Assembly (NCBI GenBank): GCA_002352135.1
Contig: DEHW01000241.1
Location: 28,886 to 53,152 of the forward strand
Length of the DNA stretch: 24,267 nucleotides
Source: Lysobacterales bacterium UBA2790
GTDB taxonomy: Bacteria; Pseudomonadota; Gammaproteobacteria; Xanthomonadales; Xanthomonadaceae
Direction of reading: 5' to 3'
Shown: positions 15,090 through 22,936 of the stretch, piece after piece
How positions within the stretch are numbered: the stretch's first letter is position 1
Layout: the number at the start of each line of letters is the position of its first letter
Made by a program: the position numbers and the translations under genes
Notes under the pieces: generated by a model
Told to the model about the DNA's origin: nothing
Database searches by the model: none
The model's input: the letters and a program-made list of their open reading frames with translations, nothing else

Positions 15090-16463
15090 ATGTTTGAATC
15101 CCTGAGTCAGCGATTGTCTGCCACTGTCCAGCGCCTGCGCGGGCGTGGACGCCTTTCCGAAGAGAACATTCGTGATGCGTTGCGGGATGTGCGGGTTGCA
15201 TTGCTGGAAGCCGACGTCGCCCTGCCGGTGGTGCAAGCACTGATTCAACGCATCAAGGTGCGTGCGGTCGGGCAGGAAGTGTTGAAGAGCCTGACGCCGG
15301 GACAGGCCCTGATCAAAGTGGTGCGTGATGAGTTGACGGCGGTCATGGGCTCGGCGGCGCAGGATCTGAATCTCCATGTGCCCGCGCCTGCCGTGATTTT
15401 GATGGCGGGCTTGCAGGGTGCAGGCAAGACCACCACCGTCGGCAAGCTCGCCAAGCTGTTGCGCGAACGACGCAAGAAGAAGGTGATGGTGGTCAGTTGC
15501 GACGTTTACCGTCCGGCCGCGATTGCCCAGTTGCAAACCCTGGCTGAGCAGGTCGGAGTGCTGTTCCACCCCAGTCACCCGGATCAGAAGCCAATCGATA
15601 TTGCCAATGCGGCACTGGATTCTGCGCGCAAGCAGTTTGTCGATGTGGTGCTGGTGGACACGGCTGGGCGGCTGAGCATCGACGAAGCCATGATGGCGGA
15701 AATCAAGGCATTGCATGCGGCGATTGTTCCGGCTGAAACGCTGTTCGTCGTTGACTCGATGACCGGACAGGACGCCGCTACGACGGCAAAGGCGTTTGCT
15801 GATGCGCTTCCGCTGACCGGCGTCGTGCTGACGAAGACCGATGGTGATGCGCGCGGTGGCGCCGCGCTGTCGGTTCGCTATGTCACCGGTCGTCCGATCA
15901 AATTCATCGGCGTGAGCGAAAAGCCCGATGGTTTGGATGTTTTTCATCCCGACCGTATTGCCAGCCGAATCCTCGACATGGGTGACGTCCTGTCTCTGGT
16001 CGAAGAAGTCGAGCGCAGCGTTGATCAGGAGAAGGCGGCCAAGCTCGCGGAGAAGGTAGCCAAAGGCAAGAAGTTCGACCTGAACGACATGCGGGACCAG
16101 TTGGAACAGATGCAGAACATGGGCGGCCTGAGCAATCTGCTCGATAAGTTGCCCGGTGTCGGTGCTATTCCGGAGAGCGTGAAAAGCAAGGTCAATGATC
16201 GCGAGGTGCTACGCATGATTGCCATCATCAACTCCATGACCAAGAAGGAGAGGCGCTTCCCGGCGGTGCTGAATGGTTCGCGTCGGGCGCGCGTCGCGAA
16301 AGGGTCTGGAACATCACCCGCCGACGTCAACAAGCTGCTCAAGCAGTTCATGCAGATGGAAAAAATGATGTCCAAGCTGACCGGCGGCGGGCTGAAAGGC
16401 ATGATGCGTGGCATGCGCGGCCTGATGGGAGGTCGCGGCCCTGGTGGAATGCCTTTCGGTTAA
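15090..16463 (+). CDS. ffh: Signal recognition particle protein Ffh
   Basis: Ffh binds 4.5S RNA and signal sequences of nascent membrane proteins and delivers ribosomes to FtsY. The 457-residue protein has all three domains: a helical N domain ([19 protein letters not shown]), a GTPase G domain with [10 protein letters not shown] (G1, about 106-115), [20 protein letters not shown] and [10 protein letters not shown], and a methionine-rich M domain ending in [38 protein letters not shown] is the RNA-binding part of the M domain. The ATG at 15090 matches the family start MFESLSQRL; a longer reading from 14994 is unlikely because it would start upstream of the likely promoter. Confidence 0.97.
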   Translation: MFESLSQRLSATVQRLRGRGRLSEENIRDALRDVRVALLEADVALPVVQALIQRIKVRAVGQEVLKSLTPGQALIKVVRDELTAVMGSAAQDLNLHVPAPAVILMAGLQGAGKTTTVGKLAKLLRERRKKKVMVVSCDVYRPAAIAQLQTLAEQVGVLFHPSHPDQKPIDIANAALDSARKQFVDVVLVDTAGRLSIDEAMMAEIKALHAAIVPAETLFVVDSMTGQDAATTAKAFADALPLTGVVLTKTDGDARGGAALSVRYVTGRPIKFIGVSEKPDGLDVFHPDRIASRILDMGDVLSLVEEVERSVDQEKAAKLAEKVAKGKKFDLNDMRDQLEQMQNMGGLSNLLDKLPGVGAIPESVKSKVNDREVLRMIAIINSMTKKERRFPAVLNGSRRARVAKGSGTSPADVNKLLKQFMQMEKMMSKLTGGGLKGMMRGMRGLMGGRGPGGMPFG

Positions 16464-16471
16464 CAGAGGAC

Positions 16472-16492
16472 GCTGCGGAAATTCGCAGCTTT
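16472..16492 (+). terminator. Possible weak terminator after ffh
   Basis: A 6-bp stem, GCTGCG (16472-16477) with CGCAGC (16484-16489), is followed by three T. It may only attenuate read-through into rpsP. Confidence 0.4.
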
Positions 16493-16518
16493 GCAATCTG
16501 CCAGACACGCGCTATCAT
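16491..16518 (+). promoter_or_regulatory. Promoter of the rpsP-rimM-trmD-rplS operon
   Basis: TTGCAA (-35, 16491-16496) and TATCAT (-10, 16513-16518) are spaced by 16 bases. The start point would be about 57 bases before the rpsP ATG. Confidence 0.6.
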
Positions 16519-16581
16519 TCCGCGTTCCCTTGGGCGCTGAACGTGCCCAATCTTCCCTTGCGAACTACAGAGCTCATTCTT

Positions 16582-16839
16582 ATGGTCAAGATCCGTCTGA
16601 CCCGTGGTGGCGCCAAGAAGCGCCCCTTCTATCACATCGTTGTGACCGACCAGCGCAACAAGCGCGATGGCCGCGCCATCGAGCGCGTCGGTTTCTACAA
16701 CCCGATCGCCCAAGGCGCTGAGGCCAAGGTGCAATTGGATACCGCACGCGTCGCTCATTGGATCGGTGTGGGTGCGCAGATGTCCGACAAAGTCGAGGCG
16801 CTGTACAAGGAAGCCTCGCGTACTGCCGCTGCTGCCTGA
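16582..16839 (+). CDS. rpsP: Small ribosomal subunit protein bS16
   Basis: An 85-residue 30S subunit protein needed for early subunit assembly. The N-terminus [20 protein letters not shown] and the segment [14 protein letters not shown] are diagnostic of bS16. The C-terminal [19 protein letters not shown] also fits. The ATG at 16582 is fixed by family alignment; no strong ribosome-binding site is visible just upstream. It is the first gene of the conserved rpsP-rimM-trmD-rplS cluster. Confidence 0.97.
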   Translation: MVKIRLTRGGAKKRPFYHIVVTDQRNKRDGRAIERVGFYNPIAQGAEAKVQLDTARVAHWIGVGAQMSDKVEALYKEASRTAAAA

Positions 16840-16843
16840 TTTC

Positions 16844-17365
16844 GTGCCCGGCGTGGATGCGGAGCAACCGCGGCGGGTGTTGATCGGACGTTTCGTTGGC
16901 GTCTCGGGAATCCGGGGTCAGCTCAAGTTCGAGTCCTACACGGAGCCTCGTGTCTCGGCTCTGCGATACCGGCCTTGGTGGGTCGAGCGGCGCGGTGAAA
17001 CCGTCGCCGTTGATCCACTGGAGTTGAAGCCGCAGGGCAAGGGTTTGGTGGCGAGGATTGCCGATTGCGAATCCCGCGACTTGGCTGAAGCTTGGGTCGG
17101 TGCCTCTGTTTGGGTTGATCGTGCGGTGTTGCCTGCACCCGATTCAGGCCAGTTCTACTGGGTTGATCTGGAAGGCATGACCGTGCAACACGTCGACGGT
17201 GCAGTGTTTGGACAGGTGTCTCATCTGTTTGCCACGGGTGCCAATGACGTGATGGTGGTTCGAGGCGAGCGAGAGCGATTGCTGCCGTTCGTGATGGATG
17301 AAGTGGTGCGTAGCGTTGATTTGGCGGCGCGCCGAATTGTGGTGGACTGGGACCCCGAATTCTGA
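16844..17365 (+). CDS. rimM: Ribosome maturation factor RimM
   Basis: RimM binds uS19 and helps 16S rRNA 3'-domain assembly of the 30S subunit. At 173 residues it has the usual length. The N-terminal RimM domain begins [26 protein letters not shown]; the linker [12 protein letters not shown] and the PRC-barrel C-terminus with [15 protein letters not shown] are typical. The GTG at 16844, four bases after the rpsP stop, is the most likely start; a GTG at 16853 is possible. Neither has a clear ribosome-binding site, so translation may depend on rpsP. Confidence 0.93.
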   Translation: MPGVDAEQPRRVLIGRFVGVSGIRGQLKFESYTEPRVSALRYRPWWVERRGETVAVDPLELKPQGKGLVARIADCESRDLAEAWVGASVWVDRAVLPAPDSGQFYWVDLEGMTVQHVDGAVFGQVSHLFATGANDVMVVRGERERLLPFVMDEVVRSVDLAARRIVVDWDPEF

Positions 17366-17387
17366 GGTCTCGTCTGGGAGCGGGTCG

Positions 17388-18137
17388 ATGCGGATCGACG
17401 TCATCAGCCTATTTCCTGAATTCATCCAGCAGTGCGTGTCCTTCGGTGTCGTTGGGCGGGCGGTGCAGCGGGAACTGTTGCAGGTCGAGGCGTGGAATCC
17501 GCGTGATTTTGCCTTCGACAACTACCGTACGATCGACCATCGCCCCTATGGCGGCGGTCCCGGCATGGTGATGATGGTTGAACCGCTGCGTTTGGCGCTG
17601 GCTGAGATTCGCAAAGCTGACGAGCGGCCGGTTCGAACGATCTATCTGAGTCCGCAGGGGCGTCCGTTGACGCAACAGAGGGTTCGAGAGTTGGCGGTAG
17701 TCCCGAGGTTGGCGCTGCTTTGTGGCCGATATGAGGGCGTCGACGAGCGTTTGCTGCAGACCGAAATCGATGAAGAAATTTCGGTGGGTGACTACGTGCT
17801 GTCGGGTGGTGAACTGGCGGCGGCTGTGCTGATCGATGCGATTGGCCGATTGCAGGATGGTGCGTTGAACGCAGCCGACAGTGCGACTCAGGATTCGTTC
17901 GAGAATGGATTGCTCGATTGTCCGCACTTCACCCGCCCTGAGCGGGATGAAAGCGGAGAGGTTCCCGCGGTGCTGCTATCTGGGGACCACAAGGCGATCG
18001 CGCGCTGGAGGCGCATGCAGTCGTTGGGGCGTACCTGGTTGCGACGCCCTGATTTGCTGGAGCGTCTCGACTTGAGCGCCAGTGATCGACAATTGTTGGA
18101 GCTGTTTCGCGCGCAACGTGGCGCGGACGGGAAGTGA
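17388..18137 (+). CDS. trmD: tRNA (guanine-N1)-methyltransferase TrmD
   Basis: TrmD methylates G37 next to the anticodon of tRNAs that read CCN, CUN and CGG, preventing frameshifts. It is a SPOUT-class enzyme with a trefoil knot. Diagnostic motifs are visible in order: [11 protein letters not shown] at the start, [47 protein letters not shown] (SAM-binding knot) and CPHFTRPE followed by LLSGDHKAI. The length of 249 residues is normal. The ATG at 17388 has a good GGGAGCGGG site (about 17376-17384). Confidence 0.97.
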   Translation: MRIDVISLFPEFIQQCVSFGVVGRAVQRELLQVEAWNPRDFAFDNYRTIDHRPYGGGPGMVMMVEPLRLALAEIRKADERPVRTIYLSPQGRPLTQQRVRELAVVPRLALLCGRYEGVDERLLQTEIDEEISVGDYVLSGGELAAAVLIDAIGRLQDGALNAADSATQDSFENGLLDCPHFTRPERDESGEVPAVLLSGDHKAIARWRRMQSLGRTWLRRPDLLERLDLSASDRQLLELFRAQRGADGK

Positions 18138-18149
18138 TCTGGTGTGGAG

Positions 18150-18178
18150 CTGACCGCAGGTCAGGTTCGCGTTACAAT
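18150..18178 (+). promoter_or_regulatory. Possible promoter for rplS within the operon
   Basis: CTGACC (-35, 18150-18155) and TACAAT (-10, 18173-18178) are 17 bases apart in the 69-base gap between trmD and rplS. It could let rplS be made in excess of TrmD. Confidence 0.5.
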
Positions 18179-18206
18179 GGCTGATTCTTTGCGGGTGGGT
18201 AGTGTC

Positions 18207-18575
18207 ATGAGCAAACTCAACAAATCAATTATTGCCGAGTTCGAAGCTGCGCAAATGCAGCGCGCGCTTCCGGATTTTGGCCCTGGCGATACCGTGATCG
18301 TCAATGTCAAGGTGAAGGAAGGTAACCGTGAGCGCGTCCAGGCTTACGAAGGTGTAGTGATTGCCAAGCGCAATCGTGGCCTGAACTCCGCTTTCACTGT
18401 GCGCAAGATTTCGCATGGCACGGGCGTCGAGCGTGTGTTCCAGTCGCATTCACCGCTGATTGACTCGGTGGAAGTGAAGCGTCGCGGCAAGGTGCGTGCA
18501 GCCAAGCTGTACTACCTGCGTGATCTGGAAGGCAAAGCAGCGCGCATCAAGGAAGATCTGGGCGCGGCCCGCTGA
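18207..18575 (+). CDS. rplS: Large ribosomal subunit protein bL19
   Basis: A 122-residue 50S protein at the 30S-50S interface. The sequence [57 protein letters not shown]-like [18 protein letters not shown] and [16 protein letters not shown] are all diagnostic. The ATG at 18207 fits the family start and has a purine-rich GGGTGGG stretch upstream. It ends the cluster and is followed by a strong terminator. Confidence 0.97.
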   Translation: MSKLNKSIIAEFEAAQMQRALPDFGPGDTVIVNVKVKEGNRERVQAYEGVVIAKRNRGLNSAFTVRKISHGTGVERVFQSHSPLIDSVEVKRRGKVRAAKLYYLRDLEGKAARIKEDLGAAR

Positions 18576-18619
18576 TTTTCCTAGGCGTTCAGCAGCAACG
18601 CCTGCGAAGGCAGTTGATG

Positions 18620-18654
18620 ACATCGCCGCGGCAAGCACGCGGCGATGTTTTTTT
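18620..18654 (+). terminator. Strong rho-independent terminator of the ribosomal operon
   Basis: An 11-bp perfect stem (18620-18630 with 18638-18648, 7-base loop) is followed by seven consecutive T (18648-18654). Confidence 0.92.
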
Positions 18655-18735
18655 GTGTCCGTTTGCCGCGTCACCCATGTCTAGGCCGGGTTTGCAAGTT
18701 ACACTGCTGACGTGTGCTCCCTTCGGAAACATCCC

Positions 18736-19128
18736 ATGCGTTCACTCTTTGCCGTCCTTTGCTTCGCGCTGGCCTGTCCGTTGGCAGTGGCCTCGGTGTG
18801 CGACGGTAAGCCGGAGCAGCCACTGTTGCGCACTCCCGTTCGCGTTCCAGGCGTCGAATCTGCGCTTGCGGGTGTATCGAGTGACGTCAATATGAGTGTC
18901 GCAGCGGTTTTACTGCGTCATCAGCTTGCCAGCTGCGGACCCGTCGATGCCTACGCGAGTTACAAGCCCCGCACGGCACATGACAACACCCCTTGGCGCT
19001 TCAACATGAAGCCAGGGCAGAAGTTGAGTGCGGCGGAGTTTGATGCCTGGATGCGCAGCAGAGGAGTGCGTGTTGCCACTGGAAAGCCTGCCGGGGCCGA
19101 TGCTCAGCCCGCTGCAAACGAGCCCTGA
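18736..19128 (+). CDS. Small secreted protein of unknown function
   Basis: A 130-residue protein that I do not recognise. A signal peptide is clear at residues 1-19 (MRSLFAVLCFALACPLAVA, cleavage before SV). The mature part has two cysteines (22 and 67) that could form a disulfide. The C-terminal half has a compact conserved-looking stretch, TPWRFNMKPGQKLSAAEFDAWMRSRG (about 85-110, broken here only by description), followed by an Ala/Pro-rich tail. The ATG at 18736 places the signal peptide at the N-terminus; an in-frame GTG/ATG at 18712 would add eight residues. It lies alone between the ribosomal terminator and the convergent lipid operon. Periplasmic location is inferred. Confidence 0.75.
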   Translation: MRSLFAVLCFALACPLAVASVCDGKPEQPLLRTPVRVPGVESALAGVSSDVNMSVAAVLLRHQLASCGPVDAYASYKPRTAHDNTPWRFNMKPGQKLSAAEFDAWMRSRGVRVATGKPAGADAQPAANEP

Positions 19129-19203
19129 TGCGTTCGCGTATCTGTCACGCAGACCAGCTGTCCTGAGAGGGCGGGTCAGGTTGCCGGTCAGCGCCAACGC
19201 TTG

Positions 19204-20253
19204 TCAGTGGCCAGCGACTTGTGGCCCTTGTGGTTCGAAAAGGTAGTGAGCGACCAGCCACTCGTTGCCATTCGCGTACCCGAATAACTCAGCGCAAGCC
19301 ATCCAGAACATGCGCCAACGCTGCACCCAGACGGCCGCCACGTCGGGGCCATATGTGTCTTTGAAAAGCGCGAGCACCTCGTCGGCGTGGGCATCCTGAT
19401 TTTCCAGCCAGTGGTTCGCCGTTTGCTGGTAGTGCCGGCCAGACAGCCGCCACTGTTGCAACAGACGCAGGTCGGCCTGGAAATGCAGGAAGGTATCGGC
19501 CGCTGGCATCAATCCGCCGGTGAAGAAGTGCCTTCCCATCCAATTGTCGTCGCCTTCGGTCTCAAACGGATACATGAGTTCGCGATGGCAGAAAATGTGC
19601 ACGAAGAGTCGCCCGTCATCGGACAGCCAGCCTCGAATACGGCGGAGCAACTCAGCGTAATTTCGAACATGTTCGAACATTTCAACCGAGACGATACGGT
19701 CGAAGCGTTGCTCGATATGAAGAGCATTGACGTCGCAGGTCCGCACCTCGACATTGGTCAGGCCGCGGATCTTGCACTGCGTGGTGATGTGGGTGCGCTG
19801 GCTGCGTGAGTTTGAGACAGCGAGAATCCGACTGTTGGGATAGCGTTCCGCCATGTACAGGGTCAAGGAGCCCCAACCGCAACCCAACTCAAGGATCGTC
19901 TGCCCATCGCGGAGTGCCGCGCGCTCAGCGTACAGCGAGAGCATGTGCTCCTCGGCTTCATCCAGGGACTCATTGCCAGCCGGATACAGGCAGCTGCTGT
20001 ACTTAAGGCGCTTGCCCAGACATAGCTCGAAGAACCTCGATGGAACTTCGTAATGCTGAGCATTTGCAGCGTCCGTCTCAATCGCGAGTGGGCTGCTGCG
20101 CAGGCCGTCCAGCACGGTCTGGAATCGAGCCCACGCATCTTCCATGCTTTGTCCTCGTTCCTGACGCAGTCGTCGCTCGCAGAGTCGGCGAATTCCCCAG
20201 CGAATCAACGCGTCTGGAATCCAGCCACGTTCGCAAAGATCAATAAGGCTCAT
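19204..20253 (-). CDS. SAM-dependent methyltransferase of the cyclopropane synthase/coclaurine N-methyltransferase family
   Basis: A 349-residue class I methyltransferase, last gene of the six-gene operon. The SAM site LELGCGWGSLTLYMAERYPN (about 121-140) is clear. AQHYEVPSRFFELCLG and KYSSCLYPAGNESLDEAEEHML are typical of the cyclopropane synthase family. The closest pattern I recognise is plant coclaurine N-methyltransferase: the catalytic Glu-x2-Glu-His set is kept in VEMFEHVRNY (Glu191, Glu194, His195). HWLENQDAH and ELFGYANGNEWLVAHYLF also agree. The acceptor is probably not an alkaloid; a lipid acceptor is inferred from the operon. The ATG at 20253 lies 27 bases after the DUF1295 stop. 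Confidence 0.88.
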   Translation of the reverse strand: MSLIDLCERGWIPDALIRWGIRRLCERRLRQERGQSMEDAWARFQTVLDGLRSSPLAIETDAANAQHYEVPSRFFELCLGKRLKYSSCLYPAGNESLDEAEEHMLSLYAERAALRDGQTILELGCGWGSLTLYMAERYPNSRILAVSNSRSQRTHITTQCKIRGLTNVEVRTCDVNALHIEQRFDRIVSVEMFEHVRNYAELLRRIRGWLSDDGRLFVHIFCHRELMYPFETEGDDNWMGRHFFTGGLMPAADTFLHFQADLRLLQQWRLSGRHYQQTANHWLENQDAHADEVLALFKDTYGPDVAAVWVQRWRMFWMACAELFGYANGNEWLVAHYLFEPQGPQVAGH

Positions 20254-20280
20254 GCAAGGTCAGTCTCTTGGTCGGGTGGG

Positions 20281-21081
20281 TCAAAGTGAAGGGCGCGCTT
20301 GGCGGGGCGTTCGTGGCCGCCAAGGGAAAAACATGTTCACTTCCTGCTGGTAGGCGCGATAGGCGTCACCGCGTGTCCGCAGCGCTTGCGCCTCAGTGAA
20401 CGGAATGCCGCTGATCCAGCGCAGACTGACCAGCATCAATGCTGGACCGAGCAAGGCAAGCCACCAGTAGGACGAGCCGATCGCCAGTGGCAGATAGCCG
20501 AACCAGTGAAGCCACTCAAAAAAATAGTTGGGATGCCGCGAGTAGCGCCAAAGTCCCACGCGACAGGGAAGCGAGGCGCTCTCGGGACGGCGACGGAACG
20601 CGGCGAGCTGTTGATCGGCGAGACTTTCTCCCGCCAGTGCGACCGACCAGATGGCGATACCCAACAGCGTCCACCACGAAAGCGTGCCCTCGGGATTGGT
20701 TGCCACCGCGAGGAACGGCAACGAAAAGATCACCACGAAGGCAGCCTGCAGCATGAACATGCCGAACATGCGGCCCTGATGATCGTTCCAATGCTCGCGC
20801 AGGGCGCGGTAGCGACCATCTTCCGCCTCATTCAGGACACGACTCAATAGATGGAGGCTCAGTCGCAAGCCCCAGATGCCGCCAAGCATGACCACCAACA
20901 ACCGAGGAAGGCCTGCACCCGAGCCGGTGACGCCGTACAGTGCGGCTGCAAACGCCATCATGGCTGACCATGTGACATCAACGAAACCGGCATTGCGGGT
21001 CTTCAGTTGAACCAGCCAAGTCAAAGTCATAGCCATAACGGCCGCTGCGGTCAGCCAGCCAATCTGTGTCAACGGACTCAC
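20281..21081 (-). CDS. DUF1295 family integral membrane protein (steroid 5-alpha-reductase/ICMT-like)
   Basis: A 266-residue membrane protein with about six to seven helices. The C-terminal signature GLWRYSRHPNYFFEWLHWFGY, preceded by SLADQQLAAFRR, is diagnostic of DUF1295, which shares the fold of steroid 5-alpha-reductases and isoprenylcysteine methyltransferases. Those enzymes use NADPH or SAM on lipid substrates in the membrane, so a reductase or methylation step on an acyl chain or sterol-like lipid is possible; the reaction is unknown. The start is GTG at 21081, overlapping the DUF2878 stop by four bases (GTGA), which supports coupled translation. Confidence 0.88.
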   Translation of the reverse strand: MSPLTQIGWLTAAAVMAMTLTWLVQLKTRNAGFVDVTWSAMMAFAAALYGVTGSGAGLPRLLVVMLGGIWGLRLSLHLLSRVLNEAEDGRYRALREHWNDHQGRMFGMFMLQAAFVVIFSLPFLAVATNPEGTLSWWTLLGIAIWSVALAGESLADQQLAAFRRRPESASLPCRVGLWRYSRHPNYFFEWLHWFGYLPLAIGSSYWWLALLGPALMLVSLRWISGIPFTEAQALRTRGDAYRAYQQEVNMFFPWRPRTPRQARPSL

Positions 21082-21611
21082 GTGGGAACCCTCGACGATT
21101 CAGGTGCCCAGCGATTGGACAGCTCCAGCATCGCAGGCGTCAGCACAGCCCACGCCACGCCGATGGCGAGCAGAGCGAGACCCGCATCCGATGGCAGCGT
21201 GACAGCCTCCCAGGTTGTCGAAGCGATCCAATAGGCCAGTGGTCCGCCCAGCAGACCAAACAGGGCAGCGAGTGCCAACCGCCGTTTGAACGCACTCAGA
21301 GAATGGTTCAAGGTCAGCGCAAATCCCATCCACATGGTGACGATCCAGATCGGTGCCACCTGCGTACTCGGAGCAGGAGCGGTGAACTGCAACCATTGGG
21401 CCTGGACCCACACCGAGTCGACGAGGAAGCCGACGACCGCCGCGACGGCCATAAGGCGTACGTCGGCATGTCGGAACGGGCTGCGAGGCAACTGCCAGAG
21501 GACAAATCCAATCAAGGCGAGCGGTCCCGCCCACCACCAGCCACGTGCTGCGCCACCGACGCTGCACATCCAGACAATCTGGAAGGCAATGGCGTTCGCT
21601 AGGATATTCAT
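21078..21611 (-). CDS. DUF2878 family membrane protein
   Basis: A 177-residue protein made almost entirely of hydrophobic helices (about six), beginning NILANAIAFQIVWMCSVGGAA. The segment FLVDSVWVQAQWLQF and PIWIVTMWMGFALTLNHSL fit the DUF2878 family, which has no known activity but often accompanies CFA-like methyltransferases, DUF1365 and flavin oxidoreductases in gammaproteobacteria. The ATG at 21611 overlaps the stop of the CFA-like gene (ATGA). A longer reading from 21731 would run far into that gene. Confidence 0.85.
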   Translation of the reverse strand: MNILANAIAFQIVWMCSVGGAARGWWWAGPLALIGFVLWQLPRSPFRHADVRLMAVAAVVGFLVDSVWVQAQWLQFTAPAPSTQVAPIWIVTMWMGFALTLNHSLSAFKRRLALAALFGLLGGPLAYWIASTTWEAVTLPSDAGLALLAIGVAWAVLTPAMLELSNRWAPESSRVPT

Positions 21612-22927
21612 GCCTGCAGGACCGGGAGGATATTGGGACGACGACAGCGCGGTGCCGTCAACACCATCTGCACCACTGAAATAGAGCGTTCCTCGAACCC
21701 ACCTTCGCAGTAGCACAGGTAGAACTCCCACATGCGAACAAAGCGCTCTGGATAGCCGAGCTCCCTGACACGCTTGACCTGCGTCAGGAAACGTTGCCGC
21801 CAGTGGTTCAAGGTCAGCGCATAGCTCGATCCCATATCTTCCAGATGGAACAGGCGCAGATCCGTGCTGCGGGCGATGGCCTGTTGCATGGGGGCCAAGG
21901 CGGGAATGAAACTGCCGGGGAAGATGAACCGCTTGATGAAGTCGACGCTACGAACAGCCTGCGCGTAGCGGTGATCCTCGATGGTGATGGCCTGGATCAG
22001 CGCCATCCCGTCGGGCTTCAGCAGTGAGCGGACTTTCGCAAAATAGGTGTCGAGATACTGATGGCCGATGGCCTCAATCATTTCGATCGACACCAGCTTG
22101 TCGTAGCGGCCTTGAAGGTCTCGATAGTCCTGCAGGAGTACTTCGATCCGGTCGCTCAGCCCGGCGGCAGCAATGCGTTGCAGAGCCAGATCACGCTGTT
22201 CCTTTGACAGTGTGGTCGTGGTTACCCGCACGCCGTAGTGGCGTGCCGCATGGATGGCGAAGCCGCCCCAGCCGGTGCCGATTTCGATGATGTGCTCGCC
22301 TTCACGCAGATCCAGCTTCTGACAGATGCGATCCAACTTGCGGGTCGCGGCGACCTCCAGCGACTCCTCGGCAGAGGCGAACACTGCGGATGAGTACATC
22401 ATGCTGTTGTCGAGGAACAGCGCGAACAGGTCGTTCCCGAGGTCATAGTGGGCCGAAATGTTCCGACGACTTCCCCGCAGCGTGTTGCGACGGAACGAGT
22501 GCCACACCTTCAGGGCCCAAGCGCCAAGGCGCGCAACACCTTTTTTCTCCATCGCATCAAGCAGATCTCGATTGCGAACCAAGATGCGGATGAGTGCAAC
22601 GAGGTCATCGCACTGCCAATGACCGTCCATGTACGCCTCGCCAGCGCCCACTGAACCTTGTGTTGCGATAGCGAGATAGAAGTCGGGATTGGTCACACGT
22701 AGGCGGCAGCACAGGGCAACATCCAGCGAGCTGATGCCGTCTCCGAGTGTGAGCGCCCCGTCGGCATCTTCGAGAACTAGGGTGCATTCGCGAAGCTCAG
22801 AAAGGTGGGATATGAGCTTTGCACGAAGCCGTCGATGCAATGCCGACAAAGGCATCGGCTTCGAGCGGCTGATCTGGCTTTCCAGCCAATTCGCCTCGCT
22901 CGCCATAGTGGGGGTCAACGCATTCAT
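21608..22927 (-). CDS. Cyclopropane-fatty-acid-synthase family methyltransferase (variant active site)
   Basis: A 439-residue protein of the CFA synthase family, which methylates double bonds in phospholipid acyl chains using SAM. An N-terminal domain (about 1-150) is followed by NISAHYDLGNDLFALFLDNS, the SAM motif IEIGTGWGGFAIHAARHYG (about 214-232), VSIEMIEAIGHQYLDTYF, SVDFIKRFIFPGSFIP and the C-terminal FYLCYCEGGFEER. In true CFA synthases a Cys in YSCAY and a His in LLHTI hold the bicarbonate base. Here they are Ser180 (MYSSAVF) and Gln312 (LIQAI), and His after the active Glu is Ala (IEAIG). A non-cyclopropane product, such as a methyl-branched or methylene acyl chain, is therefore likely. 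The ATG at 22927 follows a GAGG site, 9 bases after the DUF1365 stop. Confidence 0.92.
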   Translation of the reverse strand: MNALTPTMASEANWLESQISRSKPMPLSALHRRLRAKLISHLSELRECTLVLEDADGALTLGDGISSLDVALCCRLRVTNPDFYLAIATQGSVGAGEAYMDGHWQCDDLVALIRILVRNRDLLDAMEKKGVARLGAWALKVWHSFRRNTLRGSRRNISAHYDLGNDLFALFLDNSMMYSSAVFASAEESLEVAATRKLDRICQKLDLREGEHIIEIGTGWGGFAIHAARHYGVRVTTTTLSKEQRDLALQRIAAAGLSDRIEVLLQDYRDLQGRYDKLVSIEMIEAIGHQYLDTYFAKVRSLLKPDGMALIQAITIEDHRYAQAVRSVDFIKRFIFPGSFIPALAPMQQAIARSTDLRLFHLEDMGSSYALTLNHWRQRFLTQVKRVRELGYPERFVRMWEFYLCYCEGGFEERSISVVQMVLTAPRCRRPNILPVLQA

Positions 22928-22936
22928 TGGGCTGCC

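Noticed and set aside
15084..15947. Long open frame on the - strand opposite ffh
   Set aside because: It is the antisense of a clear Ffh G domain, has a composition rich in His, Gln and Arg typical of high-GC shadows, and no recognisable motif.
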